Source: Streptomyces katrae (lineage in GTDB: Bacteria > Actinomycetota > Actinomycetes > Streptomycetales > Streptomycetaceae). Taken from it: a DNA stretch of 64,000 nt. The stretch is taken from assembly GCF_002028425.1 (NCBI RefSeq), contig NZ_CP020042.1:6237560-6301559 (forward strand). Direction: 5' to 3'. Shown here piece after piece: positions 27,075 through 37,155 of the stretch (position 1 is its first letter; every line of letters starts with the position of its first letter). The position numbers were made by a program, and so were the translations under genes. The notes beneath the pieces were generated by a model. It searched no databases and was not told where the DNA came from. It saw only the letters and a list, made by a program, of their open reading frames with translations.

Positions 27075-27645
27075 GTTCGCCGCGGCTCTCTCCTTCGCTG
27101 GTCTGTCCTTCGGCGCTCTGTCCTCCGGCGCCGGATGAGACGGCGCTCTGCGGGCCGCCGCCCGCTTCTGCGGCTGGGCCTTCGACGGCCTGCCGCTTGC
27201 CGATCTCGATCTTGCGGCGCTGTTGCTGCTGCATCTTCGGGACGGTCACGGTGAGAACGCCGTTGTCCAGGTCAGCGTCGCAGTGCTCGCTGTCCGCGCC
27301 TGCCGGCAGGCTGGTGCGGTACATGAACTTCCCGGTCCTTCGGGTGAGCACCTTGCCCTGGTGCTCCTCGGACAGTTCACCGCTGATGACGAGCTCATCG
27401 CCCTCGACTTCGATGTTGATGTTTTCGGGCGGGTAGCCGGGCAGTTCCGCCTTCACGATGTACGAGTCGTCGGTCTCCTCCTCTTCGGCCATCGGCAGCC
27501 ACGCCCCGCCGGTCGCAGTCGGAAGGGCAGCCCCCTCCAGAAGCCGGCCCATGTCGTCCCACATGCTTTCGAACTGTCGGAACGGGTCCATACCCGCTGC
27601 CGCCAGGGCGGGAAGACCACCGCGGCGTCGCATGATCGGGGCCAT
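27064..27645 (-). CDS. Hsp20/alpha-crystallin small heat-shock protein
   Basis: A 193-residue small heat-shock chaperone that holds unfolding proteins in soluble form. The N-terminal arm includes FRQFESMWDDMGRLLEG. The alpha-crystallin domain runs from DDSYIVKAELPGYPPENINI through GELSEEHQGKVLTRRTGKFM to DADLDNGVLTVTVPK, followed by QQQQRRKIEIGKRQ and a Gly/Ser/Glu-rich tail. ATG 27645 follows GGAGG by seven bases, which decides it over an ATG 15 bases upstream. An eight-base inverted repeat lies about 30 bases upstream. Confidence 0.93.
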   Translation of the reverse strand: MAPIMRRRGGLPALAAAGMDPFRQFESMWDDMGRLLEGAALPTATGGAWLPMAEEEETDDSYIVKAELPGYPPENINIEVEGDELVISGELSEEHQGKVLTRRTGKFMYRTSLPAGADSEHCDADLDNGVLTVTVPKMQQQQRRKIEIGKRQAVEGPAAEAGGGPQSAVSSGAGGQSAEGQTSEGESRGEPGT

Positions 27646-27671
27646 CACAACCACCTCCATGCATGTTCAAC

Positions 27672-27695
27672 TAAACCGGCACGCCGTCCGGTTTA
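27672..27695 (-). promoter_or_regulatory. Inverted repeat upstream of the first hsp20 gene
   Basis: TAAACCGG (27672-27679) and CCGGTTTA (27688-27695) are perfect arms with an eight-base spacer, placed where a repressor of the hsp20 gene would bind. A partly similar sequence (CCTAAACCTGTCGGCACGCC) recurs at about 27721-27740. It does not match the HAIR element seen at the second hsp20 gene. No gene is seen in the rest of 27696-27970. Confidence 0.55.
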
Positions 27696-27970
27696 TGGGG
27701 CGGCTACCCCGCCACCAGCGCCTAAACCTGTCGGCACGCCGCACCCGGCATCGTTCGTCGAGGGCCGAGCGGCAGGCCTCGCCCCCGACACGCTGACGTA
27801 CGAGCGACACGGGCAAGGCGAGCCGACCGCCGCTCGGAGCCCAGGCCTGCGGCTCATGGGCCCTGCGGCACGGCACTCCGCCTGTCCGGCTATCGGACAG
27901 GGCGTTGCGGCGAGGCATGCGGCCGCACACACTGAGCCGACCTGGCCCTCCACAGAAAAGCGGTCCCGCC

Positions 27971-28123
27971 ATGGGCGAACACGTGCACATCCGCCGGCCG
28001 GACGGCATGGACGTATCAGCAGCCGGTGAACTGGTCGAGACGTACCGCTGCCGGTGCGGCAGTACGTGGACCAAGGTCTACGGCATCGAAGGAGGCCAAG
28101 CGGACGAATTTCCCGGCAGCTGA
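27971..28123 (+). CDS. Small unknown protein with a CxC motif
   Basis: Fifty residues starting MGEHVHIRRPDGMDVSAAGE, with a central YRCRCGSTWTKVYGI that looks like half of a zinc ribbon, and ending EFPGS. Codon bias is good, but the ribosome site is weak. It lies divergent from hsp20, and its end is close to the orphan TPP riboswitch on the opposite strand. No function can be assigned. Confidence 0.5.
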   Translation: MGEHVHIRRPDGMDVSAAGELVETYRCRCGSTWTKVYGIEGGQADEFPGS

Positions 28124-28164
28124 ACCGCCCGCCGCCGCCCGGGCACGCAGACGACCTATGAAAC

Positions 28165-28272
28165 GGGCTCCCTGCGCCGGCATTGCCCGGATCAGGTGCT
28201 GGGGGTCGCCTTCGGGTCACCACACCCTCCGGCCTCTCAGCCCGACAGCCGCTGTCGGCCCCGGCGGACATC
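28165..28272 (-). ncRNA. TPP riboswitch (THI element), orphan
   Basis: Read on the minus strand, the conserved thiamine-pyrophosphate aptamer is evident. A GACAGCGGCTGTC hairpin leads into GGGCTGAGAGG (complement of 28233-28243); a variable arm follows; then ACCTGATCCGG (28187-28197) and GGCAATGCCGGCGCAGGGAG (28168-28188 region). These are the pyrimidine- and pyrophosphate-sensing cores of the THI element. It points to lower coordinates, where no thiamine gene exists: first the opposite-strand 50-residue gene, then hsp20 about 520 bases away. The rest of 28124-28484 shows no gene. Confidence 0.88.
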
Positions 28273-28484
28273 ATTCCCTTCCGCCAAAGTCGGCTACTCC
28301 GGTCGAGCTCCCTCGCTCGCTTCATAGGCCTACTTTTCGCTTACCCCGCAGCCAGGGAGGGAAACATCCGATTTGTGAAATTTCTCCCCGTCGAAGCCGG
28401 TGCTTCTTGCCCGCGCGGCGGTGCGGCCGGCACACCGTGGCCCGGAGGGATCCCTCCCCGGCCGGCCGTCGGCGCAGGCCCTGG

Positions 28485-28781
28485 TTACCGTGCGGGAAGG
28501 GTGAGTTCGCCTCCGCGGTAGAAGCCTTCCCGCTCCTCGACGACGTACGGGGCCATGACCTCACGCCGCCGTTTCTCCGCGTCCGAGGACCGCCACGCGT
28601 CACACGCTTGCCTGGAGTCCCAGAGAGACACGCCGGTGATCTCCTGCCCGTCCTCGGACCAGTACGCGTACGCGTGCCGCAGGCCGTCCGGGAGGGTACC
28701 GGGGCGCCACGCACGCTCGAACTCCTCCAGCTTGCCCGGCTCGATGCGGCGCGTTGTCACCCAGACGAAACGCTCCTCCAT
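28485..28781 (-). CDS. Antibiotic-biosynthesis-monooxygenase-like (ABM) domain protein
   Basis: A 98-residue dimeric alpha-beta barrel type protein: FVWVTTRRIEPGKLEEFERA, then YAYWSEDGQEITGVSLWDSR and MAPYVVEEREGFYRGGEL. The pattern is that of small ABM/EthD-like proteins, often of unknown substrate. AGGAGG lies seven bases before ATG 28781. The start of the riboswitch region lies just beyond its 3' end on the same strand, but the gene is upstream of the riboswitch, so it is not controlled by it. Confidence 0.75.
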   Translation of the reverse strand: MEERFVWVTTRRIEPGKLEEFERAWRPGTLPDGLRHAYAYWSEDGQEITGVSLWDSRQACDAWRSSDAEKRRREVMAPYVVEEREGFYRGGELTLPAR

Positions 28782-28986
28782 TTCCGGCCTCCTCACGAGA
28801 GCAAATCGACCCTCCCCCTGTTCGACCACCGTAGGTCCATGGGGCCCCTTCCGCCTGGGCGCCGTCCCCGCCTGTCGTTCCCGCCCCCAGTGGCGTAGGC
28901 CGCAGTCCTCGGAGGGGCCCTCGGCGGGCCGCTCACTGGCCGCACTGCGGCACGCGGCGCCGAGGCGTGACGACCGGTCCGGCCCG

Positions 28987-29394
28987 TCAGAGCTGCTCGC
29001 GGATCAGGTCCTCCAGCGAGCCCTCGGGCACGGAGCCGTCGGGGGTGAGCCTGTCGACGGCCTGGGGCAGGGTCTGGGCGAGCTGGTCCGCGGCTTCCTC
29101 GGGAGAAACGCCCGCCTGCTGGGCCACGTGGTCCAGCGCCTGGTACGGGAGCGCCTGCGCGACCTCGGGGCCGCTGACCGCCTGGTTGCGGCCCCTGCCG
29201 ATCCACGAGTCGGTCTGTGCGCCGAGCCCGCCCTCCTTCAGGGTGTCCAGCAGTGCGCCCAGCGGGTTGCTGCCCCCGCCGTGCGTGCCGGCCCCGCCGA
29301 GCGAGCTCAGCAGCGCCCCCAGCAGCGCACCGCCCTTGCCGCCCTGCTCGCCTCCGAGCATTCCGCCGAGCAGACTTCCCAGGTCATTGCCCAT
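28987..29394 (-). CDS. YidB family (DUF937) protein
   Basis: A 135-residue protein with a Gly/Leu-rich N-terminus (GSLLGGMLGGEQGGKGGALL), then LLDTLKEGGLGAQTDSWIG and a helical end, VAQQAGVSPEEAADQLAQTL. This is the YidB/DUF937 pattern; function unknown, often annotated in stress and envelope contexts. AGGAAGG precedes ATG 29394; an in-frame GTG nine bases upstream overlaps that site. Confidence 0.88.
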   Translation of the reverse strand: MGNDLGSLLGGMLGGEQGGKGGALLGALLSSLGGAGTHGGGSNPLGALLDTLKEGGLGAQTDSWIGRGRNQAVSGPEVAQALPYQALDHVAQQAGVSPEEAADQLAQTLPQAVDRLTPDGSVPEGSLEDLIREQL

Positions 29395-29583
29395 CCCCGT
29401 CACCTTCCTCGCGTGCTGGCATCCACCCCGTTATACGAGCCGCCCCCCACCACACCGGCTCCCCGGGCCCGCCGCCCCAGCGCGTTCACCCGTACGACGC
29501 CCCGCCGGGCGGTGGGCACCCCACTGCGGCCGCCCGGCCCCGACGCCGACGGGCTCCGCCGGCCGGATCACCGGCTGACGCGC

Positions 29584-30036
29584 TCAGCGTTGATAGGTCC
29601 CGACGAGGGTGCCGGAGGCCAGCTCTCTGCCCTTCAGGGCGCGGTGCACGTCCTCCGCATCCGGACGGTCGTGCAGCGACAGTGGCTCGGACAAGGCGTA
29701 CAGGCGGAAGAAGTAGCGGTGCGGCCCGTGCCCCGGTGGCGGCATCGGCCCGCCCCAGCCCACGCGCCCGAACCCGTTGGGCCACGGCAGGCCGCCCACC
29801 GGCTTCTGCCCCTCCACCACCCCGGTGGTCCCCGGATCGATGCCGGTCACCAGCCAGTGCAGGAATGTCCGCCCCGGTGCGTCCGGATCCTCACACAGGA
29901 GCACCAGCTCCGTGGCCTCGTGGGGCACCCCCGACCAGGTCAGGGGCGGCGAGATGTTCTCGCCCTCCCCGCTGTACCGACGGGGGATCACCGCATTGTG
30001 GTCGAACGCGGTACTGCTGAGTTCAATTCCGCTCAC
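29584..30036 (-). CDS. YbhB/YbcL family (PEBP, Raf-kinase-inhibitor-like) protein
   Basis: A 150-residue phosphatidylethanolamine-binding-protein fold. Conserved blocks are GENISPPLTWSGVPHEATEL, EDPDAPGRTFLHWLVTGIDP (with the DPDAP ligand-site loop) and GPHRYFFRLYALSEPL. Bacterial members are soluble and of uncertain role. GTG 30036 with AAGGCGG upstream was chosen; an open frame continues 54 bases further but is not needed by the fold. Confidence 0.9.
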   Translation of the reverse strand: MSGIELSSTAFDHNAVIPRRYSGEGENISPPLTWSGVPHEATELVLLCEDPDAPGRTFLHWLVTGIDPGTTGVVEGQKPVGGLPWPNGFGRVGWGGPMPPPGHGPHRYFFRLYALSEPLSLHDRPDAEDVHRALKGRELASGTLVGTYQR

Positions 30037-30226
30037 ACGCGCCGCCTTACCCGCAACTGCGGCACCGCCACCGGTCCGCACCACAAACACCCCGCTCGGC
30101 GGATACCCGAACGGCCTCCGCCGGTGCGAGGGCGAGGCGGTGGCGCGCCTGAACAGTGGACCCGCCGAGGAAGCCGCCCCGACACCGCAGCTGCGGCCAG
30201 CAGCGCCCAGGAGCTGCGCCGGCGCC

Positions 30227-30544
30227 TCATTCCAGATCGTTGCCGGCCAGCCGGAGTGCCACTTCCTGGAGGATGCCTTCGGTGTGCGGCTCGGCGCCCG
30301 TCTCCTCGTAGGCGTCCGCGACCGCGTCGAAGGCGGTGATGAAGCCGCTGACCAGGGCGCTCAGCGGTTCGGACAGCTGGCTCAGCATCGCCTGGCCGAT
30401 CTCTTCGGTGGTCGCGTCGGCGGGAACCGTGAACTGGTCGGGAATGACCTCGCCCAGCAGATCCGAGACCAGGCTCTCGTCGACGCCGGCACGCAGACCC
30501 GTCAGGGCGGCGATGGCCTTGAGCTTGATCTCGTTCGCGGTCAT
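30227..30544 (-). CDS. Small helical protein, unknown function
   Basis: About 105 residues starting [20 protein letters not shown], wholly helical and acidic ([40 protein letters not shown]). Similar small proteins occur near Hsp20/DnaK accessory loci in Streptomyces, but I know no function. The ribosome site before the ATG is weak. It is divergent from the zinc dehydrogenase gene. Confidence 0.6.
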   Translation of the reverse strand: MTANEIKLKAIAALTGLRAGVDESLVSDLLGEVIPDQFTVPADATTEEIGQAMLSQLSEPLSALVSGFITAFDAVADAYEETGAEPHTEGILQEVALRLAGNDLE

Positions 30545-30648
30545 GTTCCGAGGATGCCCCGGCAATGGCCGCGTCGGCATGCGCGCGGCGCGCTCGGCTT
30601 CAAGGATGGGAGCATCCGAAGCCGACGGCGGAGCGGAGGAGGGCCGAA

Positions 30649-31674
30649 GTGGATGCCCGAATTCCGACGACGATGCGGGCCTGGGTGGCACCCGCCGCCC
30701 GCCCGGGGACGGTCGAGTGCGCCGAGCTTCCCGTACCCGCTCCGGCGCCCGGGGAACTGCTGGTCCGGGTGCACGCGTGCGGTGTGTGCCGGACCGATCT
30801 GCACGTCCGCGACGGCGACCTGCCGCCCCACCGGGATCGGGTCGTACCCGGCCACGAGGCCGTCGGCGAGGTCGTCGCGACCGGCAGCGGGGTCACCGGA
30901 CCACAGCTCGGCACCCGGGTCGGCATCCCGTGGCTGCGCAGCACGTGCGGTGCGTGCCGGTTCTGCACGCGGGGCCGGGAGAACCTGTGCCCTGCGTCCC
31001 GCTACACCGGCTGGGACGCGCACGGCGGCTACGCCGAGTACGCCACCGTGCCCGCGCGCTACGCGTACGAGCTGCCGGCCGGCTACCGCGCCGAGGACCT
31101 GGCCCCGCTGCTGTGCGCGGGGATCATCGGCTATCGGGCCCTGCGCCTGACTGACCTGCCCGAACGCGGTCGCCTCGGCATCTACGGGTTCGGCGCCTCC
31201 GCCCACCTCACGGCGCAGCTCGCCGTCGCGCAGGGCGCCGTCGTCCACGTACTCACCCGCTCCCCCGCCGCCCAGGCCCTCGCCCGGGAGCTCGGCGCAG
31301 CCTCGGCAGGCGACGCCGGCACGGGACCGCCGGAGCCGCTGGACGCCGCGATCCTCTTCGCCCCCGACGGCGCCCTCGTCCCCGTGGCCCTGGAGGCCCT
31401 GGACAGCGGCGGAACGCTGAGCATCGCGGGGATCCACCTCTCCGACATCCCCCCGCTGGACTACCAGCGCCACCTCTTCCGCGAGCGCACCGTCCGCAGC
31501 GTCACGGCCAACACCCGCGAGGACGGGCGCGCCTTCCTCGTGGCGGCCGCCGAACACCGCCTCCGCGCCACGGTCACCGCGTACGACTTCGCCCAGGCCG
31601 ACACAGCCCTGGACGACCTCGCAGCCGGCAGGGTCCGAGGGGCGGCAGTGCTGCGGATGCCCGTGGGGACGTGA
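30649..31674 (+). CDS. Zinc-dependent alcohol dehydrogenase
   Basis: A 341-residue medium-chain dehydrogenase. Catalytic zinc ligands lie in [12 protein letters not shown] and [10 protein letters not shown]; the structural zinc site has four cysteines in [15 protein letters not shown]; the NAD(P) fold is [20 protein letters not shown]. Best fit is the AdhA-type zinc alcohol dehydrogenases that oxidise or reduce simple alcohols and aldehydes. The GTG start follows GGAGGAGGG. Its place among stress genes suggests aldehyde detoxification (inference). Confidence 0.9.
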   Translation: MDARIPTTMRAWVAPAARPGTVECAELPVPAPAPGELLVRVHACGVCRTDLHVRDGDLPPHRDRVVPGHEAVGEVVATGSGVTGPQLGTRVGIPWLRSTCGACRFCTRGRENLCPASRYTGWDAHGGYAEYATVPARYAYELPAGYRAEDLAPLLCAGIIGYRALRLTDLPERGRLGIYGFGASAHLTAQLAVAQGAVVHVLTRSPAAQALARELGAASAGDAGTGPPEPLDAAILFAPDGALVPVALEALDSGGTLSIAGIHLSDIPPLDYQRHLFRERTVRSVTANTREDGRAFLVAAAEHRLRATVTAYDFAQADTALDDLAAGRVRGAAVLRMPVGT

Positions 31675-31711
31675 ACGGGGAGTCCACCGGGCTGCTGTGC
31701 TGTTGCGGTGG

Positions 31712-32104
31712 CTATATGCCGTAAAGCAGCCAGGCCATGATCCGGTCGAGTGGGTCTTCATACGGCTGGGAGGCAGCCCGGTATACAACCCAATGAGGGG
31801 CCGGCTGCTCTGCAGTGTCTGCCGTGTACCTCACCCGCACCGGTATGCGTACCGGATGACTGGCGGCCTGCGGCTCTTGGCGGCGTTCGGCGTCGTAGGC
31901 GGACCGTCGCAGTGGATCGTGCAGGGTTTGGTAGGCGTCGATGACCTCGGCCAGTTGCGCAGCAGCCGTCGGCCCGCTCGGACGGGCGTCCGGGTGCAGG
32001 GCGCGGATCAGTGCGCGGTAGGCGCTTGTGATCTGCTCCGGGGACGCCTCCGCGTGGAGTCCGAGGACGGTGTAATGGTCGCGCGGCGGCCGCGAGGCGC
32101 CCAT
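31712..32104 (-). CDS. J-domain protein (short DnaJ-like co-chaperone)
   Basis: A 130-residue protein whose first 70 residues are a J domain: DHYTVLGLHAEASPEQITSA, the HPD motif in LIRALHPDAR, and VIDAYQTLHDPLRRSAYD. There is no Gly/Phe linker, zinc finger or substrate domain; the tail (VRYTADTAEQPAPHWVVYRA) is unlike classical DnaJ. Its likely job is to stimulate the ATPase of the DnaK encoded 160 bases upstream on the same strand. GGAGG lies eight bases before ATG 32104. Confidence 0.9.
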   Translation of the reverse strand: MGASRPPRDHYTVLGLHAEASPEQITSAYRALIRALHPDARPSGPTAAAQLAEVIDAYQTLHDPLRRSAYDAERRQEPQAASHPVRIPVRVRYTADTAEQPAPHWVVYRAASQPYEDPLDRIMAWLLYGI

Positions 32105-32266
32105 CTTCCTCACCTCCGGAATGACCGGTCTCTCCCATCCGTGATAAGGCGCGTCGGAAATGTTGTCAACGTAACCCTGGCGGGCTCTTCGACTGGCCGA
32201 GAAGGCCCGCTGTCCGACGCGGTAGCCGGGTCGTTGGCGACCGCGGTTTCCCGTATCGCGAGACGG

Positions 32267-34144
<1,878 letters not shown>

Positions 34145-34181
34145 CATCGGCTCCTCTCGGATCTGTGAACCTTTCGGCTTG

Positions 34182-34517
34182 TCAATGCGCCGACGTCCCC
34201 AGCAGGGCCGCGGCTGTACCGGTCTGGTGCAGGAGACGCCGCACCAGGGGTGAGGTGACGCCCGCCAAGCGCAGAACGGTGCCCCTTTCAGAGGCCCGGC
34301 GCCGGGCTTCCAGCAGGACCCCGAGTCCGTAGCAGTCGCAGAACTCGACTCCGCTAAGGTCGACCTCCACCGTCCGCACGCCATCGGACAATGCCTCATC
34401 CAGGGTCACCCGGAGCTGCGGCGCGCTCAGGATGTCGATCTCTCCCGACAGGGCGACCTTGAGGTGCCCGTCGGCGCGCTGCCTGACCGTGGCCGCGAGA
34501 GGTGGTGTTTCGGACAT
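34182..34517 (-). CDS. STAS-domain anti-sigma-factor antagonist-like protein
   Basis: A 111-residue single STAS domain: [20 protein letters not shown], then [20 protein letters not shown] and [19 protein letters not shown]. In active anti-anti-sigma factors the fourth block reads DSSG with a phosphorylatable Ser; here it is DCYG, so that Ser is absent and ordinary switching by a kinase is unlikely. It lies 37 bases before dnaK on the same strand, linking stress signalling and chaperone genes. Confidence 0.9.
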   Translation of the reverse strand: MSETPPLAATVRQRADGHLKVALSGEIDILSAPQLRVTLDEALSDGVRTVEVDLSGVEFCDCYGLGVLLEARRRASERGTVLRLAGVTSPLVRRLLHQTGTAAALLGTSAH

Positions 34518-34572
34518 GACGCGTACCTCTCTTCCTCCACCGGCTGACGTGGCAGCCGCGGGACCGAGGAGG

Positions 34573-34606
34573 GAGGGCAGCCCGGGGGGAAGGCCGGGCC
34601 GCCCTC
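34573..34606 (-). terminator. Strong GC hairpin between hsp20 and the STAS gene
   Basis: GAGGGC-A-GCCCGG (34573-34585) pairs with CCGGGC-C-GCCCTC (34594-34606): 12 base pairs with one mismatch and an eight-base loop. Lacking a T-run, it may reduce but not abolish transcription from hsp20 into the STAS-dnaK genes. Confidence 0.55.
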
Positions 34607-34627
34607 CGCATTCCTGCCGCGCGTCCG

Positions 34628-35056
34628 TCAGGCGTTGATCTCCCCGCGTGAGCCGTCTGCGGCCCGGATCTCGATCTTCCGGGGCTTCGCCTTCTCCGCG
34701 ACCGGAATGCTCAGCCGCAGGACGCCGCCCTCGTAGGAGGCCTCGATCCGTTCGGTGTCCAGCGTCTCACCGAGGAACAGCCGGCGGCTGAAGGTGCCGG
34801 AAGGGCGCTCCGTGATCAGCACGTCGCTGCCGTCTCCGGAGGCGGTGGTCCGCCGCTCAGCCCTGATGGTGAGCACGTCCTGGTCGACAGCCAGATCGAT
34901 GGACCCGGGGTCCATGCCGGGCAGGTCCACCTCGACGACGAAGGCGTCACCCTCGCGGAAGGCATCCATGGGCATGGCCGCCGGCCGGGCCCCGGTTCCC
35001 AGGACCTGCTGGGTGAGCCGGTCCAGTTCAAGGAAAGGATCAGTCCGCATGAGCAT
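34628..35056 (-). CDS. Second Hsp20/alpha-crystallin protein
   Basis: A 142-residue small heat-shock protein: PFLELDRLTQQVLGTGARPA, then the alpha-crystallin domain FVVEVDLPGMDPGSIDLAVD, ITERPSGTFSRRLFLGETLD and ASYEGGVLRLSIPVAEKAKP. It is shorter than the other Hsp20 at 27064 and lacks its long tail. AGGAG lies nine bases before the ATG. It heads the group hsp20-STAS-dnaK-J and has a HAIR-like promoter upstream. Confidence 0.93.
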   Translation of the reverse strand: MLMRTDPFLELDRLTQQVLGTGARPAAMPMDAFREGDAFVVEVDLPGMDPGSIDLAVDQDVLTIRAERRTTASGDGSDVLITERPSGTFSRRLFLGETLDTERIEASYEGGVLRLSIPVAEKAKPRKIEIRAADGSRGEINA

Positions 35057-35107
35057 CGTCGTTCACTCCTCTCCCGACTCGTCACAGATGCGCATGGCGA
35101 CACCATC

Positions 35108-35149
35108 TATATAGCGCGCTGCAATAAACTTGACAAGAGTCGACTCAAG
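35108..35149 (-). promoter_or_regulatory. Heat-shock promoter overlapped by a HAIR-like HspR site
   Basis: On the minus strand TTGTCA (35131-35136) and TATATA (35108-35113) are spaced by 17 bases, a near-consensus vegetative promoter. Overlapping the -35, CTTGACA-N7-ACTCAAG (35129-35149) matches the HspR HAIR element (CTTGAGT-N7-ACTCAAG) in 12 of 14 arm positions. HspR repression of this hsp20 operon, relieved on heat shock, is the natural reading. Confidence 0.75.
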
Positions 35150-35640
35150 GAGGCCGGCCCGGGCCGAGCGATCACGATGTCGGCAGCTCGTATACGGAGA
35201 CGTGGTAGCTGCTGGAGTCTTTGAAGGGCACGCCAGACCATCCTCCGGTGCCGCAGGCGTAGTCCGGCAGCCGCGGCCATCGGGCGGCGGGTCCTGGGGG
35301 CGCGCGGGGGGCATCGTGGCCTCCGGTGTGGGGCGAGGTCCGGGTGCGGGCGGGCTGCCCGGGCGCGGTAGGCGCGGCGTGCGGCGGCGGTTCCCATGCT
35401 CCAGCGGACCATCAGCGCTCGAACGCCGCTTTGGCCAACGCCGTTGCGCTTCCACCCGGCGGGCCGCAGCTCGCGCCGAAGCTCTGCAGGCGGGGCGTAC
35501 CAGGTGTTCGCCGAGGTGGTCGGTACTTCTTGACAAGGGGTGAATTCCCCCGACCGGAATGAATAGCCGTGAATGGCCGGAGGGCGGACGAAATGAATCC
35601 ATCGCGGCGGCTGAGGTGAACTCCCGGCGCCCCTCTACCC
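35150..35640. other. Gene-free stretch between stress island and biosynthetic cluster
   Basis: About 490 bases. The open frames on both strands are Arg/Ala/Pro-rich, with no ribosome site and poor codon pattern. Nothing mobile or RNA-like was recognised. It marks the left boundary of the biosynthetic cluster. Confidence 0.5.
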
Positions 35641-35643
35641 GTG

Positions 35644-35671
35644 TTGACCTGCACATACGGGCGGGTATGCT
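35644..35671 (+). promoter_or_regulatory. Promoter of the cluster regulator
   Basis: TTGACC (35644-35649) and TATGCT (35666-35671) are spaced by 16 bases, about 63 bases before the GTG start. It is a good match to an HrdB-type promoter. Confidence 0.65.
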
Positions 35672-35721
35672 GTGGTCGCGCTTCGGGGAGGACGTGCGCT
35701 CCCGCTGCGGAACGACCACAG
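35670..35721 (+). promoter_or_regulatory. Nine-base inverted repeat around the regulator's start region
   Basis: CTGTGGTCG (35670-35678) and CGACCACAG (35713-35721) are perfect inverted arms 34 bases apart. The left arm overlaps the -10/start point, and the right arm ends directly against the GGGGAGAGG ribosome site of the regulator gene. It could be an autoregulatory operator. Confidence 0.5.
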
Positions 35722-35733
35722 GGGGAGAGGTAA

Positions 35734-36714
35734 GTGCTGGAGAGCATCGGCCTTGAGAATCGTGACCGTGACGTTTATCGGGCGCTTCTCGTCCACCCCG
35801 ACTGGGATATGCGGGACATTGCACAGAATTTGGGCATGGGGGAAGCGGAGGTCCGGGAGACGCTGGACCGTCTGACCGAGTTCTCGCTGCTGCGCTCCGC
35901 CTCCGGAACCGAACCGCTCGTCCCGGCCAGCCCCGAGCTCGGGCTCCTTCCCCTGCTCCAGGTCATGGAAGCCGAACTGGACGAACACCGGGCCAGGCTC
36001 TCCCGGGACCGGGCGATGCTGGCGGCCCTGACGTCGGAGTACACCGCGCGGCGGGTGCAGAACGACGTGGCGGGCGTCGAGCGTCTCGTGGGCGTGGAGG
36101 CGGTCCGCTCCCGTCTCACGCAGCTGGCCCAGGGTGCCGTCTCCGAGGTGCGGGCGTTCATGCCGGGCCCGGCGCTCAGCCAGGCGGCGCTGGACGCGTC
36201 GCGCCCCCTCGACGTGCAGAACCTGACGCGGGGCGTGCGGATGCAGACCGTCTACCTGGAGACGGTGCGCAAGGACCCTGCGACGGTCGAGTACGCCACC
36301 TGGTTCGCCCAGCAGGGGGGCCAGACGCGGACCATGCCCTCGCTGCCCATGCGCCTCATCATCTGCGACCGTTCCGTGGCCGTACTGCCGGTGAAGCCCG
36401 ACGCGAGCGAGCAGGGGGCGTTCGTCATCCGGCTCACCAGCATCGTCACCGCGCTCAACCAGCTCTTCGACCTGACGTGGGAGCGTGCCACCCCGCTGGG
36501 CGAGCCCTCCTCCCTCCCCTGTGACGGGCCCAGCGAGCGCGAACTGGCGCTGCTCAGGATGCTCGAGGACGGCCACACCGACGAAGTGATCGCGCGCAAG
36601 CTCGGGGTGTCGATCCGTACGGTCCGCCGTCTGATGGCCGACCTGCTCAAGACGCTGAACGCCGAAAGCCGATTCCAGGCCGGCGTACAGGCCACGCGGC
36701 GCGGGTGGATCTGA
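35734..36714 (+). CDS. LuxR-type transcriptional regulator with TrmB-like N-terminus
   Basis: A 326-residue DNA-binding regulator. The N-terminus (LENRDRDVYRALLVHPDWDM, then AQNLGMGEAEVRETLDRLTE) is a winged-helix like TrmB; the middle resembles the phospholipase-D-like sensor part of TrmB proteins; the C-terminus is a LuxR/GerE helix-turn-helix (ELALLRMLEDGHTDEVIARK, LGVSIRTVRRLMADLL). This type is frequent at the edge of Streptomyces peptide clusters. No phospho-acceptor domain, so it probably senses a ligand. GTG 35734 follows GGGGAGAGG. Likely cluster-situated activator. Confidence 0.88.
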   Translation: MLESIGLENRDRDVYRALLVHPDWDMRDIAQNLGMGEAEVRETLDRLTEFSLLRSASGTEPLVPASPELGLLPLLQVMEAELDEHRARLSRDRAMLAALTSEYTARRVQNDVAGVERLVGVEAVRSRLTQLAQGAVSEVRAFMPGPALSQAALDASRPLDVQNLTRGVRMQTVYLETVRKDPATVEYATWFAQQGGQTRTMPSLPMRLIICDRSVAVLPVKPDASEQGAFVIRLTSIVTALNQLFDLTWERATPLGEPSSLPCDGPSERELALLRMLEDGHTDEVIARKLGVSIRTVRRLMADLLKTLNAESRFQAGVQATRRGWI

Positions 36715-36787
36715 CCCGGCCGTCCCTTTCGATTTCGCCGGCCGTGGCCTCCTTATGCCATGGCACGAGGTGGCCGGATCAGTTCTC

Positions 36788-36804
36788 CTTTGATGTGCTC
36801 AAAG
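36788..36804 (+). promoter_or_regulatory. Short inverted repeat before the small unknown gene
   Basis: CTTTGA (36788-36793) and TCAAAG (36799-36804) with a five-base spacer lie just ahead of the next gene. The AAAGGA that follows may serve as its ribosome site, so binding here would block expression. Confidence 0.4.
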
Positions 36805-36816
36805 GATGACTATGGT

Positions 36817-37155
36817 GTGCCGGTGTATGCGATCAAGGTATTACTGCAATCGCCGTACGGAGCCCGGACCACCGGCGCGCGCGGCAGCGCCGACATCGGG
36901 GAACGGATCCTCGTCGACCCCCAGCCGGGTATCGCCCATGTGAGCCTGGTCCCGCTGTCCTCGCAGGTCGTGGCCATGACCTTCGTGGTCGCCGCCGATC
37001 TCCGAGCCGCCGAACGGCTGGCCGCCGCGGCTTGGGACACCTGGCTCGGCCGTGAATGGTCCGCCGACTGGAAGATGTCGTCGTGCGGGGCCGATCTGCT
37101 GTTGGGCGTCTGGGCGGCCGCGGAATCCTTCGTCCATGGAACTGGCTTGAATTGA
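36817..37155 (+). CDS. Small unknown protein at the cluster's left edge
   Basis: About 112 residues: YAIKVLLQSPYGARTTGARG, then GIAHVSLVPLSSQVVAMTFV and AAAWDTWLGREWSADWKMSS, with a final CGADLLLGVWAAAESF. It looks like a soluble alpha-beta protein; I do not recognise the family. GTG 36817 was preferred because AAAGGA lies just upstream, though an in-frame start at 36760 is possible. It follows the regulator on the same strand. Confidence 0.6.
   Translation: MPVYAIKVLLQSPYGARTTGARGSADIGERILVDPQPGIAHVSLVPLSSQVVAMTFVVAADLRAAERLAAAAWDTWLGREWSADWKMSSCGADLLLGVWAAAESFVHGTGLN

Noticed and set aside
27693..28325. 210- and 135-residue minus-strand frames downstream of the TPP riboswitch
   Set aside because: Considered as possible riboswitch-controlled genes, but they start inside or beyond the aptamer or lack a ribosome site, and show no thiamine-related motif.
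35107..35562. Several short frames between the stress island and the cluster
   Set aside because: Arg/Ala/Pro-rich, without ribosome sites, and overlapping the HAIR promoter; no support as genes.
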